From contig CM025854.1 in the NCBI GenBank assembly GCA_003952965.2, positions 21,895,430-21,959,429 of the forward strand: a stretch of DNA of 64,000 nucleotides, in the 5' to 3' direction. The notes under the pieces were generated by a model, which was not told where the DNA came from, ran no database searches, and was given only the letters and a program-made list of their open reading frames with translations. The translations under genes were made by a program, and so were the position numbers. This DNA comes from Morella rubra (lineage: Eukaryota > Streptophyta > Magnoliopsida > Fagales > Myricaceae). Below are positions 26,508 to 37,910 of the stretch, piece after piece. Each line of letters begins with the position of its first letter. Position 1 is the stretch's first letter.

Positions 26508-27081
26508 TAGGGCTGGGCTTTTCGAATTTCACCCACCCGACCCTAACTCGATCGGGGCAAGAAAAATGAAATCCAACTCCGACTGGGAATGGCTCCTGAA
26601 CCCGAGCCACCCTGGGCATATCAGGTTTGGCTCGAGGCCGAGTCTCGTTAGGCATTTTTTTTGAATTATTTAGGCCCAAAATATTATGGGTGAGTTTTTT
26701 TAGGCTAAAAACGTTCTGGGCTCTATTTTTGGGCCCAAGACTATTTTTTGAGAAATAATGCATAGGCCTAGAATATTCGGGTCTAGTTTGAGGTTTTTCG
26801 GAATGCGTTTCACAAACCCGAACTCGGTCCGAATCTTGTCGGAATGTACTTCAACTTCAGCTGAAGCGATTTGAATACGATTTTATGCGGGACACGATGG
26901 TCCAGAAAAATGTTTTTTTCTCTGTGTCCCTTCATCTACTTGGTATTTGGGCTTTAAAAAAAAGGTGGAAAATTTGGGCCCAACCGATCACCGGATCTGG
27001 TTGTCCCAGTCGGTTCTCCGAACTGACTTCGGTTCTCGGTTTGGGTTGAAAACCAAACGGACTAGTCGGTTTTCAGCCCTA
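26508..27081. mobile_element. hAT-like non-autonomous element
   Basis: Left end TAGGGCTGGGCTTTTCG; the right end read in reverse complement is TAGGGCTGAAAACCGA. The inside is rich in CCCGA/GGGTT-type short words and has no coherent ORF. TAGGGCTG-type ends are typical of plant hAT derivatives. I could not see a matching 8-bp duplication. Confidence 0.5.
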
Positions 27082-29037
27082 CCAGGGCCCGGCACCCATC
27101 AAACAGGAAATAAATTTATGCGGGCCTCAACTGACGGCTGACCGTTTGATTAGAAGCAGGCCATGGAGATTGTACACGCCGTGTATGCTTTGTTCGATAT
27201 GCCTTCTTCAATCGAAAGCTTTGTTGTTTTCTCCTTTTTTTTCTAGGCAATCGAATGCCTATAATTCGATCTGAAGAGTGAAGATAATAGGCGCAACTTG
27301 CTTTCTTTTTCTAAATTTTATTTTTTTGGAGAACTGAGTAGAAAAGAAATATATTTTTCAGAAACCACATATACCCCTGGAATTTGTCACTTTTTGCATC
27401 ATCACTCTCACACACTACCAATGTCGTCATTTCTGGACTAAATATCCAAATTGCAGGCGCAGCAAGCGTGCTTAAAAAACATAGGATATTTCAAATTTTC
27501 GTTCTCAGACTCTGGAAGTTTGAGGCAAATTTGAGAACGGATTTTCTGGAGACAGGCCATTATGATGTGGCCCATATACCAGAAGTCAGAAGATTAGATG
27601 AACATTAGAATAAGGTAAATTAACGCTTGCCTAAATGGAGCTGATATCCAGAATGCAGCTATAACTCTATATCCTCAATGTGGCCCATATACCAGATGCT
27701 AGTTTTGCTTAATTTCATGATCAACAATTGCATAATTATATATATATAAAATAGGTAATTTCGTACTTCTTGTTCTAGTATTCCATTGGTTCTCCGTTTA
27801 AGGACTTCACCAGCTAGTCTTAGGAAATTAAATGACATCATGATAAATTGTAAACATATTAGAGATAGCTTTGTTCGATCGAATTTTGAGTAATAATTTT
27901 AGGATAATTTCTTCTGATACCACATTTATTGAAGAGTTGAGCCATATCTCTACTAACCTTGACAGCTTCTTAGGAATAATGCCTTCTTCATTTAATAGTA
28001 CTTCTCCAAATCTTGCTGCGAATTTGTGGTAAGTGGCTAAAGTTGTCACTTTAAACGTTTCCCCAGAGACGTACTGCTGTCTCCTAGACATGACTGCGAA
28101 ATCAAAGCCTTCAAATTAACAGCTGTGTGAGGTCACTTGAAAAGAAGCAATTTCCTTATCTTTCCTTTTGATTCTAACTGCAGCTACATTTGATGCCCAT
28201 TGGCTAGCTAATGTTATTAAGGCCATTCAGATTCGTCCTGTTACCTGAGAAACTTTCTCATCTTACAGAATTGTGGCTTCCAGGAGTCATATCGCTTCTA
28301 AGGCTAATTAGTTATATATATATATATGGCCAGATTTGTAGCCATTTCAGGTTTCCTTCTCTGGGCATGCATACCCATTCCAAGCGACGCAGACCGATCA
28401 GGCAATGCCCAAACGACAAATTCTCACCACATCAAGTAGCTAGACAAGTTTACCCAGGACTCCGTTGCAGGCGGCTTGCAGCCATGCATCCCAAAGTAAA
28501 AACCTTAGCTAGCTAGCCTCCATCTCCGACCGGAGCTTAGGCACAAAAAGTCCTTTGTCGGTGAATTAATCCGGTGGAGCCCCAAGTTTTGGTATCTAGT
28601 GCTTTCTCATCACTCCGATCCTTGTTGACCACATACCATCTTGGTGGCATTGACGACATTTACGAAAAAACACAACGTCGAACATAACGAAGTTATGATC
28701 CATATATACAGACATCAACACGAAAGCCCGTCTTATTAACTTGTTGAACAGATCAGGCTGACATTACAAAAGATAAACGCACCATAACCACGCCATAGTC
28801 CTATGGCTGTACGAAGACTCAAGACCTAGCTAGACAATACTTAGTTGACACTGCAAACGATAACACGCCAGATTCAGACACTGCGATGTCTCAAGACCTA
28901 GGTAACCCTAAGTTATAACCCCTAAAGAGAGACAATACAGATATGACACATAGTGCCATAATACTAACTCCATGCGACACCAGATTATTTACGACTACGC
29001 AGGTGTCTTCAGACATGTACATAATATTGAAAAGCAT
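27082..29037. other. Intergenic region with one weak ORF
   Basis: AT-rich DNA with an (AT)n tract near 28314-28328. A minus-strand ATG-led frame at 27828-28091 encodes 87 residues starting MSRRQQYVSGETFKV; it has a donor-like CAAG|GTTAGT after residue ~45 and may be an exon or a fragment. I do not recognise it. The rest shows no gene. Confidence 0.4.
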
Positions 29038-30034
29038 TCAGACGTTGTGAAGCATCGGCAAAGCCTCTTTCTTTCTGTCCTGAATGACCTTGGCAATGTC
29101 GTTTGTAATTACTCTTGCGTCTTCAGAAATTTTCAATAATCCCCTCTGCGACAGTCCTGCACAGTAGACACCGCATTGTCCCTTCCAGTAGTTAGGATAA
29201 TTGTTCTTTGGCATCCCGTCACCATTGACAATGTATTGGTAGTCCTGCACAAAAAATTTGCAATCAGCTAGTTCACTTCTCCTGACTTTATAGAGTATAA
29301 AAGTTTTGTCGTGTTGAATGAAAGAACAAAAGGATATCAATGGACCTTGAGCCAGCTAGTTGCCTTGCTTCTATAACCGGTTGCGAAGACTATAGCATCA
29401 AACCTTTTCTGAGCCCCATTCTCAAACTCCACAGTACTTCCATCAATCTTCGCTATACTTGGGCACACCTAGAAACAATCACAAGAGAATGGAGCATTTG
29501 AAATATGGCCGATACCATCCGTCAAATTAGTACGTAAAACATTCAAATAGGATGGACATTCGCAAAGTGTTGGGAATTAAAAGTGAAGATCGGTGGATGA
29601 GATAACTCGGGATGTCACCTTTATGTCTCCTGCAATGATTTTGCCGACGGTTCCAACATCGATCACGGGGCTTCTCCCTTTTTCTTCTTTAAGTCGGAAT
29701 GGGCCTTTAACAGGTCTAACAATGCCATACTTGGACAAATCGCCATAAAACAGTCCCGCAAGCATATTTATTATAGGATCCACCATTTTCACTGGGAGGT
29801 ACTTCAGCATTGACATCCCGCAGTACACCATCTCTTTTGTAAGCACATGGAACTATGCATTGGTAAAAGTATATGCAAAATAGATGACACAAAAAGACAA
29901 ATTAATGAAAAATACGGATTGATAATATCTACAATGTAGGTACTTAAGCAAGAGGACGTCCAAAGTTTAGATTGATTGAAAACTTTTCTAGCATTGAGAG
30001 AGAGAATTTACAGGACTTCGAATAACTATTATAG
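29038..30034 (-). pseudogene. YUC: 3' half of interrupted YUC10/11-like flavin monooxygenase gene
   Basis: The 3' part of exon 1 (30012-30034, including one copy of the target duplication) is followed by three exons at 29619-29852, 29346-29468 and 29038-29244 with correct splice sites and phase. They encode HVLTKEMVYCGMSMLKYLP, the GDLSKYGIVRP region, SPVIDVGTVGKI, and the FATGYRS motif typical of YUCCA-type FMOs. The stop is at 29038. These exons continue the product begun at 38499, but the 30035-37910 Mutator-like element separates them. The combined coding length without the insert would be about 388 residues, normal for YUCCA enzymes. YUCCAs convert indole-3-pyruvate to auxin using FAD and NADPH. 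No other lesion was seen in these exons. Confidence 0.85.
30026..30034. repeat. 9-bp target-site duplication of the MULE, left copy
   Basis: CTATTATAG here matches exactly the 9 bases at 37911-37919 on the other side of the element. Nine base pairs is the usual length for Mutator-superfamily insertion. Confidence 0.92.
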
Positions 30035-30255
30035 GGGAACGGATTCCCTCCGAAGGCAGCTCCCTCCAAATTTACCGCATGGATGGCTGAAAATTCAAGT
30101 TTCAGATCCAACGGTAAAAAATGCTCCACCTCATTTAATGAATTTTTTGAGGCTTCCGGCTTGGCTCTCCATGGCTTGGCTGCTCAATCCCTTACTTTTC
30201 GTTCAAGCTGACTTTGAGCTCCTTTTTTCTGCGTGGTCAATTCCTTCCTCTCCAA
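30035..30255 (+). repeat. Left terminal inverted repeat of MULE
   Basis: About 220 bp, aligned by eye with the reverse complement of 37673-37910. I count roughly eight substitutions in the first ~190 bp, plus a poly-pyrimidine length difference further in. Confidence 0.92.
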
Positions 30256-30912
30256 CTCCACTCCCCACTCTTCTCTCTATCTGCCTGTCTTTGACGCAAG
30301 TGTTCGTAACTTCTTGGAATCGGACCCTGACCCCCCCGGGATTGGAACTCATGTTGAGCTCCTCTTGCTCTCGTCTACCCCCCTACCCAATACCTTAAGC
30401 TTCAAACCAGGTCTCAAAATACTCATGATAGTCTTTACCCAAATACCCAAGCTTTCCGGGGCTTTCAATCTCATTCGACCTTCTCAAAGAACGAAAGCAA
30501 CTCTGAAATTATCTTTTTGTCGTTTTTCTTTTTTTTCTTTTATTCAATGTCATCACATGGGGCGTGTGTGTGTTTATTTTGTCGAATTGAATGTCTGATT
30601 AGCTTTTAGCCGTATTTGATTGCTGAGAAAAGACAAGAAAAATGCTAATTCAAAGAGAGACTATCTTCTGATGGCTATGGACATGCCTGCAGATAAATAA
30701 ATCAATTAATTGTCTTTAGCGTATAATTTTGTCTAGTCATTAGTGGGTAATTACGTAGCCTGCACAAAGAATATTAAGAGGAAGTTTATAAAATTATGGC
30801 CTAAAAGGATAGCCATCAAATAAGCACTAGAACTAGAAGAGGGTAAGAATGTTCTGCTGATTAATTTATCAATACAAACTAGGCAAAATTTATTATTTCT
30901 CCTGTTGTATAG

Positions 30913-32202
30913 GTATGTATGCTGTGCGGGCTATATGCCCTGCAGTGGTAGGTGTGGAGAAAGTCAGTGCCCTGAATTGTGTCTTTGCACTGAGGTATTG
31001 CAGTTATTTGATTTTTCCCTTTGGTCTTTTTATGAGCCTTTCTCTCATAATGAAAATAAAAGAAAAAGGAGATGCTCAGGCTTAAAGTTTCCCTTCTTGA
31101 TTGTGTAATTAATCAATTTTATGTGGTTTCTTCACTTTGTTCAGGTTTTCTGTTGCTTTGGAAATTCAGTGGCCTCGACACGGTTTATGTTGCAAGATCA
31201 GTTCAATTTACAGACAACTGCATTATTGTACCTTCTCTCCCCTTCTCTCTCTAACCAAAGAATAGCTGCTCACTTCCTCTGCTTCATTATCCTCCAAATG
31301 TTCCTCACTAGACATGTCTTGTATGCAGGGATTCATGTTCTGCCTCCAACAACTTGCTTGTATATTTTCCATAATAGCTTGCTTAAGTGGAAATGATGAA
31401 CTTCAAGAAGCTTCCCAGCGTTTGAACTGTTTTGCTGATCTGACTTATTGCACGTAAGGCCTTATAATGCACCCGTCTTAATTCACTTAGGCAAGAGATA
31501 TGAAGCGAGGAAATCCTGCACTAATTTCTTTTCCTTGATTTCTTTCTGCAGGGTTTGTGCATGTATGCAGGTATGCAATAAAAAAGACAGAATATTGCAA
31601 AACCCTTTAGCATCTGAACTTCATATAATGGGTTTAACAGATGGATATCACAATTGACTATGTAGTACGAAGAAATCAGGATTGTCCATTTTTCCTACGT
31701 TGTGAAATCCTTTCTACCAAAAAAGTCAAAATCAACTCATGACCTGAAATCAAATTATTAGTCTGAGAGATGGTAAAATCTAATTGTACTTTGACAATTT
31801 TGAACCAAGTATTACGTAATTGATTGGCAAACAATTGATGGACAGGCATTTAGTATTTTTTTTTTTTGGTTAATGTGTGTGCTAGATAGAAGATTTTTGC
31901 ATCAAGATTGGAGTTTTAAGGTTTCAATGACATGGTTAGTTTCTTTGTTCCTAATGCAGACTCAGCACAAGATTGAAATGGATAAAAGAGATGGCAAGTT
32001 TGAGCCACAGCCCATGATGGGTGTACCACCAGTCCAGCACATGTCACGTATTGATCAGGCCTTATTCAGCCTCATAACTGACGTTTTTGAAGGCCTGCTC
32101 TGCTCCCTGCAGAAGGATCATACTTCTTGCTATTCTGCTCTGCTCTCTGCAAAATTTCCAGATCCATATATGCATGTTGCAGCGCCAAAGAGAAGTCTAT
32201 AG
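30913..32202 (+). pseudogene. Captured fragment of a plant cysteine-rich protein gene, introns included
   Basis: Five exon-like blocks with canonical splice sites can be read: 30913-30994 (YVCCAGYMPCSGRCGES), 31145-31227 (FGNSVASTRFMLQDQFN), 31329-31453 (GFMFCLQQLACIFSIIACL), 31552-31570 (VCACMQ) and 31960-32202 (TQHKIEMDKRDGKFEPQP ... MSRIDQ). They match, from memory, a small conserved plant family rich in Cys, with a Gln/Pro/Tyr-rich tail that is replaced here after MSRIDQ. The first block starts at an acceptor, so the original first exon is absent. The second block has lost the few residues before DNCII and the frame shifts there. This is therefore a transduplicated pseudogene. The biochemical role of the parent is unknown to me. 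Confidence 0.72.
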
Positions 32203-33712
32203 GGTGTATGCATGTTGTAATTTTTCTATTTATGAATTTTAGGTTTTGTCAATCACAATTTGACTTGTACATACCACAAAGTACATCAATATAGTGGATT
32301 TTTTCATTCTTCTTATATGTACCTATCTAAATTGGATTTTTCTCTTATGGTGGGCATTTTATGCACAAACTTGTGGAACATTCTACATAAGAAAATTTTG
32401 ATAGTGAGTTGAACATAAATTTAACAGAAACAGAAACTGCCAAAAAGTAAAGGAACACAATTCAGAGATCTTGCATTGCTTGCAGTTGTATACTTAGAAA
32501 GTTGGGGTGTTACAGGAACAATAAATCAAACCTTTCCAAAAGCATTATCTATATACTTAGAATCTTGCATTACTTCTCTTTGTGATATTATCTAGACAAT
32601 CAAAAAGTTAGCAGACTGCACAACATTCAAAAATTTAAGTCAAATTCTGATAAGATCTATATTTGTAGCATGCATCAAAAGTTCAACCTCAACAACAATG
32701 GTCGCACCTATAACCCGATACAAAAAAAATACTACAAGTCTTCGAGGCTCACATACTTCCCAAGTTGTGACAACAGCTCATCCTCGCTTGATACCTGTGA
32801 GGAAGCAAAATAGTAAAGGAGATAGAAGATTTTTGCATCAAGATTGGAGTTTTAAGGTTTCAATGACATGGTTAGTTTCTTTGTTCCTAATGCAGACTCA
32901 GCACAAGATTGAAATGGATAAAAGAGATGGCAAGTTTGAGCCACAGCCCATGATGGGTGTACCACCAGTCCAGCACATGTCACGTATTGATCAGGCCTTA
33001 TTCAGCCTCATAATTGACGTTTTTGAAGGCCTGCTCTGCTCCCTGCAGAAGGATCATACTTCTTGCTATTCTGCTCTGCTCTCTGCAAATATTTCCAGAT
33101 CCATATATGCATGTTGCAGCGCCAAAGAGAAGTCTATAGGGTGTATGCATGTTGTAATTTTTCTATTTATGAATTTTAGGTTTTGTCAATCACAATTTGA
33201 CTTGTACATACCACAAAGTACATCAATATAGTGGATTTTTTCATTCTTCTTATATGTACCTATCTAAATTGGATTTTTCTCTTATGGTGGGCATTTTATG
33301 CACAAACTTGTGGAACATTCTACATAAGCAAATTTTGATAGTGAGTTGAACATAAATTTAACAAAACAGAAACTGCCAAAAAGTAAAGGAACACAATTCA
33401 GAGATCTTGCATTGCTTGTAGTTGTATACTTAGAAAGTTGGGGTGTTACAGGAACAGATAAATCAAGACCTTTCCAAAAGCATTATCTATATACTTAGAA
33501 TCTTGCATTACTTCTCTTTGTGATATTATCTGGACAATTCAAAAGTTAGCAGACCTGGTCAAATTCTGATAAGATCTATCAAAGTTTAGAACCTCAACAA
33601 CAATGGTCTCACCTATAACCCGATACAACAAAAATACTACAAGTCTTCTTCCCAAGTTGTCACAACAGCTCATCCTCGCTTGACCTGTGAGGTGGTCTCA
33701 GCAAAATAAACT
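31884..33712. repeat. Tandem duplication (~0.9 kb units) inside the MULE
   Basis: The block starting GATAGAAGATTTTTGCATC at 31884 recurs at 32821. The two copies run in parallel through the last exon of the captured Cys-rich gene and its 3' flank. Copy 2 ends near 33712. They differ by scattered substitutions and short indels, including one near the GCAAA(A)TATTTCC tract that changes the reading frame at the end. Confidence 0.88.
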
Positions 33713-34005
33713 GTTATAAAATGGGTCATTTAAGAAAATAAAATATGAGTACTTATATGCATTGTACCTCTGGCTCATCCTCTAGAATCAAGTGACGAGC
33801 TACTGTTGGGACAATGTTACACTGCCACACTTACGACCGCCCCGATGCTTTAACCGCTTCTTGCCTTCAAGCACACTTTTCAACCGCTTATTTCCTCGAT
33901 GTTTCGGCTCTCTAGTTTTCCACCCCTTTGCACCCACTTCTAAAGCGCCATCAGATATTGCTCTATCAGCTGCTACTTCAACCTCACATGGCTCTCTAGT
34001 ACACA

Positions 34006-36081
34006 TTAATTTAGCAACCTCATCCACCAATGCTGTGTGGTAACACTGGAAGACCTCCCATAATTCTGGGACATCCCATATTGGGAAATAATGGATGCGT
34101 ACATATTCATTAATCTCCTGCGGTTGACTGCTCTTTCTAATTTTGGATCATTTACATGTACCTTCGATGAGGAACCCGGATCAACGCTCAATCTTGCCTT
34201 CCTTGTCCATCGGCTTAGTATATACTCCTCTGGGATAAATAAAGCACTTTTCTGTTTCAGTAACCACAAAATGTGACTACATATAACACCCATATAATTG
34301 AAATAATTGCAACTACATTGATGAAACCCATTGATAGTGGTGATAATATGTCGTTTGGCCATCGAACAATTATGATCTGGGTTATGACTGCAAACATGTA
34401 CCTCAACCTTTTTGGAGTCAACATTTTCCATTCGACAATTCAATACAATCCAAGAAGCCTTCTCAAACTATTCTAAAAAAATGGTCAAAACAGAAGGAGT
34501 ATAGACTTTTGATGCATGAACACAAAGTGGATCAGTAAACTTTAAAATGGGTAACTTGTCATCCATCTCAAAATTCGATCGAAGCTCTTTGTACCGCATA
34601 TCATCAACGGCTTGCTGAAAGTGGTCAAAAAATCAGGGCATATTCAGTACTGTCTTCAAGTATTTACGCAACGTCGCATTAAAACTTTCACTTAATTGCG
34701 TAGTTCTTTTGCCAGCACAGAAAATACTCCGAACATACATTGGGGCCCACTTCTCCCGCTTCTCATATATTTTGCGCAACCAATCATTATCATGGAGTCC
34801 ATGGTCATCGATCATCTTAGACCATTCAAGCTCAAAATCATCTACGTCAGCATCAAACAAAAGTTTATCCCATTTCTTCTTAAGTCTTTGTCACGAAACA
34901 ATAAACCTAGATTCTTCAATGCATTCTGCTGAATATGCCATACGCAGAGGAAATGATGTGTATCTGGTAAAACACTAGGGATTGCGGCAAGCATCGCAGC
35001 ATCTTGATCAGTAAAAAGAGACTGAGGTGCTTTCCCTCCCATACATTGAACGAAGTTCTCGAACAACCACTTAAATGATTGGGCTGTCTCGTCAAACAAC
35101 AGGCATGCCCCAAATACTACCCGCTCCCTATGATGATTCACTCCCAAAAATGCCCCCAATGGCCGGTGCTCATTGTTTGTCCTATATGTAGTGTCAAAAG
35201 AAACGAAATCCCCAAACAGTGCATAGTCATTTCTCATATCATGATCGGACCAGAATACATTAGTTATTTGCTCATCATCGTCGAACATAATCTTAAAGAA
35301 GAATTGTGAATTTTTTTGGTACTGATCACCAAACCAATTAAGAAGAGCACTGGCTACTCCAACCTCTACAGATTTACCCCTTTTGCTGCTCAGGTAATTT
35401 TTCAAGTCTGTTTGTGTGAATCCCAACTTCTCTCTACCCCAGCCTGGGCCACCATCAAGTCGTGTGCTAGCTTCGGACGAATGCCTGCTCTGTCTGCTTC
35501 GTCACACTCGAGACGCTGCAATTCGTTGATTTGTCTATGTGAACGGAGCAGGTGGGCTTTTGATGGTGTAGCCAACTCATGGTTATGTTGTGCACACCAA
35601 TCAAAAGTGCAGTACTTCCCATTTGATTGCCGCTGAATGGTGAAACTAGCAAGGCACCCACATCTAGTATTTCGTCGTTCTTTTATTACCGGCACATGTA
35701 GTTCAACCTTTTTTCTCAAGCCTTCTTTGCTACACACGAATGTTCTACTTGTATAATACCCTTTGTCTTTATTCTTGTACCCGGAATTTCTACGGATACT
35801 AAACCCAATGCTAATTGAGTACGCATTATACCAATCATAAGCATGCTCCTCATCTCTCCATTCCAAGGTCCAAATATTAAGTAGCTCCCCATTGTCTGCC
35901 CGAACCATATCACCTACACAATCCAACAATAAAATTAAAACAAATAAAAATCTATCGAAATCCATACACAAAGAAATTCAACATAACAAAATAAAGACTT
36001 CAACAAACCTTCCGGGTTTGAGGTACTAGAAGACCCTCGCCTATTAATATTTGGACAAATACCACCCTCAATAGCTGCCAT
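34006..36081 (-). pseudogene. Decayed FAR1/MULE-type transposase
   Basis: Exon 1 is 36009-36081 (start MAAIEGGICPN) and exon 2 begins at 35913. The domains appear in order. A FAR1 DNA-binding region has AYSISIGFSIRRN, TSRTFVCSKEG and the CGCLASF...HNHELA zinc-binding part. A MULE transposase core has FGDFVSFDTTYRTN, the HRPLGAFLGVNHH strand and FTDQDAAMLAAI with catalytic-type Asp residues. Then comes a C-terminal SWIM zinc finger (CSCNYFNYMGVICSHI). The frame is broken: single-base frameshifts near 35440 and near 34882, a TGA near 34635, and a further shift near 34475. These lesions make the copy unlikely to encode an active protein. FAR1-related host genes share this architecture, but the position inside TIRs makes it a transposase. 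Confidence 0.9.
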
Positions 36082-36669
36082 TTATCAACCTATTAAATTC
36101 AATAAAAATAAGAAACTCTTAGCTCAACAGTAGAATAAGGAGCACCCCACACTTTCTATAAGAAAGGACTCCAATAGGAACTATACAATTTGACTATACA
36201 CTTTTCAAGTTTTCATTAGATTTTTCAAAAAATTATTTTTTTAAGGTAAACAATAAAATCTGAACATTTTTTGCATTTGAAATATTTTATTTATTTTTCT
36301 TGTTTTCCATGCAAACAAACACAACCTTTTATGAAAATATTTTGCTCAAATTAATCATTTTGATGCAAAACAAACACACCATAAAAAGAAGAGTAGATGA
36401 AACAACGACTCAACTGTGTCCCCATACAATTAAAATCCAATCACTTTGTTGACTAGCATTTGATGAAAATTATCCACTCCTACGTACCTTTAAGTTGCTT
36501 AACTAATAAAAGTTTGTCTTGCTTCCTTTGGACTCTTGGTATGCTTTCCAAAGCTGCAATGTCAATTATTTAAGAATCAGTCCTGCAGTGGTATGTTAGG
36601 AGTGTCATGGGTTGAGAATGAACATCCATCACAAACAGATTGAAATGATCCAACCAAGTACAAAATTTT

Positions 36670-37225
36670 GGAAAGGATCTTGCTTCATGGACACTGTCAT
36701 TGAGCATGAGTAAGAGTGGTGATCTTTAACTTTTCTTTCTATAATCCCTTATGTTGCAAAAATTTCTTTAGTACTGAAACAGAAGTGGTAATTTAATTCA
36801 GGTTTGTTGAGTGCACTGCATTAGCATTACAAGCATTAGTTCTGTTCAGCAAATTATATCCTGGGCACAGGAGGAAGGAGATTGATAGTTTCATCATAAA
36901 TGTTGTTCGGAACCTTGAAGAAACACAAGAGCGGTTCATGGTATCATGATGCTTTATTTTTTCATTATGTCATTTGAATGATTCTTTCATTATAAGCAAG
37001 CATGATCAGAAGCACTTTTACAGGTACGGACAATGGGGCATTTGCTTTGTATATGCAATGAGGTTTGCACTGGGAGGGTTAGAAGCTGCAGGTAAGAGAT
37101 ATCAGAACTGTCTGGCTATGCGCAAAAGCGTCAAATTCCTACTCGAAATACAAAACAAAAAGGGTGGTTGGGGAGAGAGCTACTCGAAATACAAAATGAA
37201 GAGGGTGGTTAGGGAGAGAGCTATC
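36670..37225 (+). pseudogene. Captured fragment of an oxidosqualene cyclase (triterpene synthase) gene
   Basis: Three exon-like pieces with splice sites are seen. One ends at 36709 with FMDTVIEHE. The second is 36802-36940 ([21 protein letters not shown] then [10 protein letters not shown]). The third starts at 37024 (YGQWGICFVYAMRFALGGLEAAG, ending GGWGESY). These equal the conserved region of plant oxidosqualene cyclases around the [17 protein letters not shown] and QW (GGWGES) motifs. A small indel before the second donor breaks the usual DGSW sequence. The end of the third piece carries a 41-bp tandem duplication (about 37142-37223). The catalytic DCTAE motif is absent. It is a gene fragment and cannot make a cyclase. 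Confidence 0.82.
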
Positions 37226-37672
37226 TTTCGTGTCCAAACAAAGTATGACTTTGGGGCTTTCCAGATTAGCTCATCATGTTCCCTGTAGCGCTAATTACCT
37301 TCCTGTATCAAAACTATATTAATAATAATTACTCTTGGTCCATGGGTATATATGCCTCTTGAAGGAAATCGAGCTCCCTCCATGAAGAGGTTTTATTAAT
37401 GGCCCAAGTGGTGTTATTCTCACACAAGGACAAAGCTTTAAAAAAATTAAAACTAACAAAATAAGATAAACAGAGTACGTAACATTGAAAGTGACTAAGA
37501 TATCAAAACATGACTTACTGCCCATGTGAACTTTCCAAGTTCAGTAATAGCAGAGGAGTGCTGAGTAGAGGAGTGCGAGATGGTAACTTTCCGGTGAGAG
37601 GAGGAGCGGCAGAGCAATGGTGACGAAGAAGAAGCGGCAGAGCGATGATGACGAAGAAGAAGAAGAAGAAAC

Positions 37673-37910
37673 TTGGAGAGGAAGAAATTGACCACGCAGG
37701 AAAAAAAAAAAGAAAAAGAAAAAGAGCTCAAAGTCAGCTTGAACAAAAAGTAAGGGATTGAGCACCCAAGCCATGGAGAGCCAAGCTGGAAGCCTCAAAA
37801 AATTCATTAAATGAGGTGGAGCATTTTTCACCGTTGGATCTGAAACTTGAATTTTCAGCCCTCCATTCGGTAAATTCGGAGGGAGCTGCCTTCGGAGGGA
37901 ATCCATTCCC
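37673..37910 (-). repeat. Right terminal inverted repeat of MULE
   Basis: Reverse complement of the left TIR, ending exactly at the 9-bp duplication. Its inner part has a longer pyrimidine tract than the left copy. Confidence 0.92.

Larger units (their letters stand above)
30035..37910. mobile_element. Mutator-like element (MULE), 7.9 kb, with FAR1-type transposase remains and captured gene pieces
   Basis: The element is bounded by long terminal inverted repeats that start GGGAA(C/T)GGATTCCCTCCG and by an exact 9-bp duplication. From left to right it holds: the left TIR; a multi-exon cysteine-rich gene fragment (plus, 30913-32202); a duplicated block (31884-33712); a decayed FAR1/MULE transposase (minus, 34006-36081); an oxidosqualene cyclase gene fragment (plus, about 36670-37225); and the right TIR. 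It sits inside exon 1 of a YUCCA-like gene. Long TIRs, 9-bp duplication and a FAR1-type transposase together identify the superfamily. Gene capture with transposase remains in the same element makes it more than a classical Pack-MULE. Confidence 0.93.

Noticed and set aside
29976..30398. 140-residue ORF
   Set aside because: It covers the left TIR of the MULE; a parallel ORF occurs at the right TIR, which shows it is repeat sequence.
32698..33231. 177-residue ORF as a new gene
   Set aside because: It spans the junction of the two tandem copies inside the MULE and reads through intron sequence before the captured exon.
34006..36081. Host FAR1-related (FRS) gene
   Set aside because: It lies within the TIRs of a MULE and carries several frame lesions, so it is transposase and not a host regulator.
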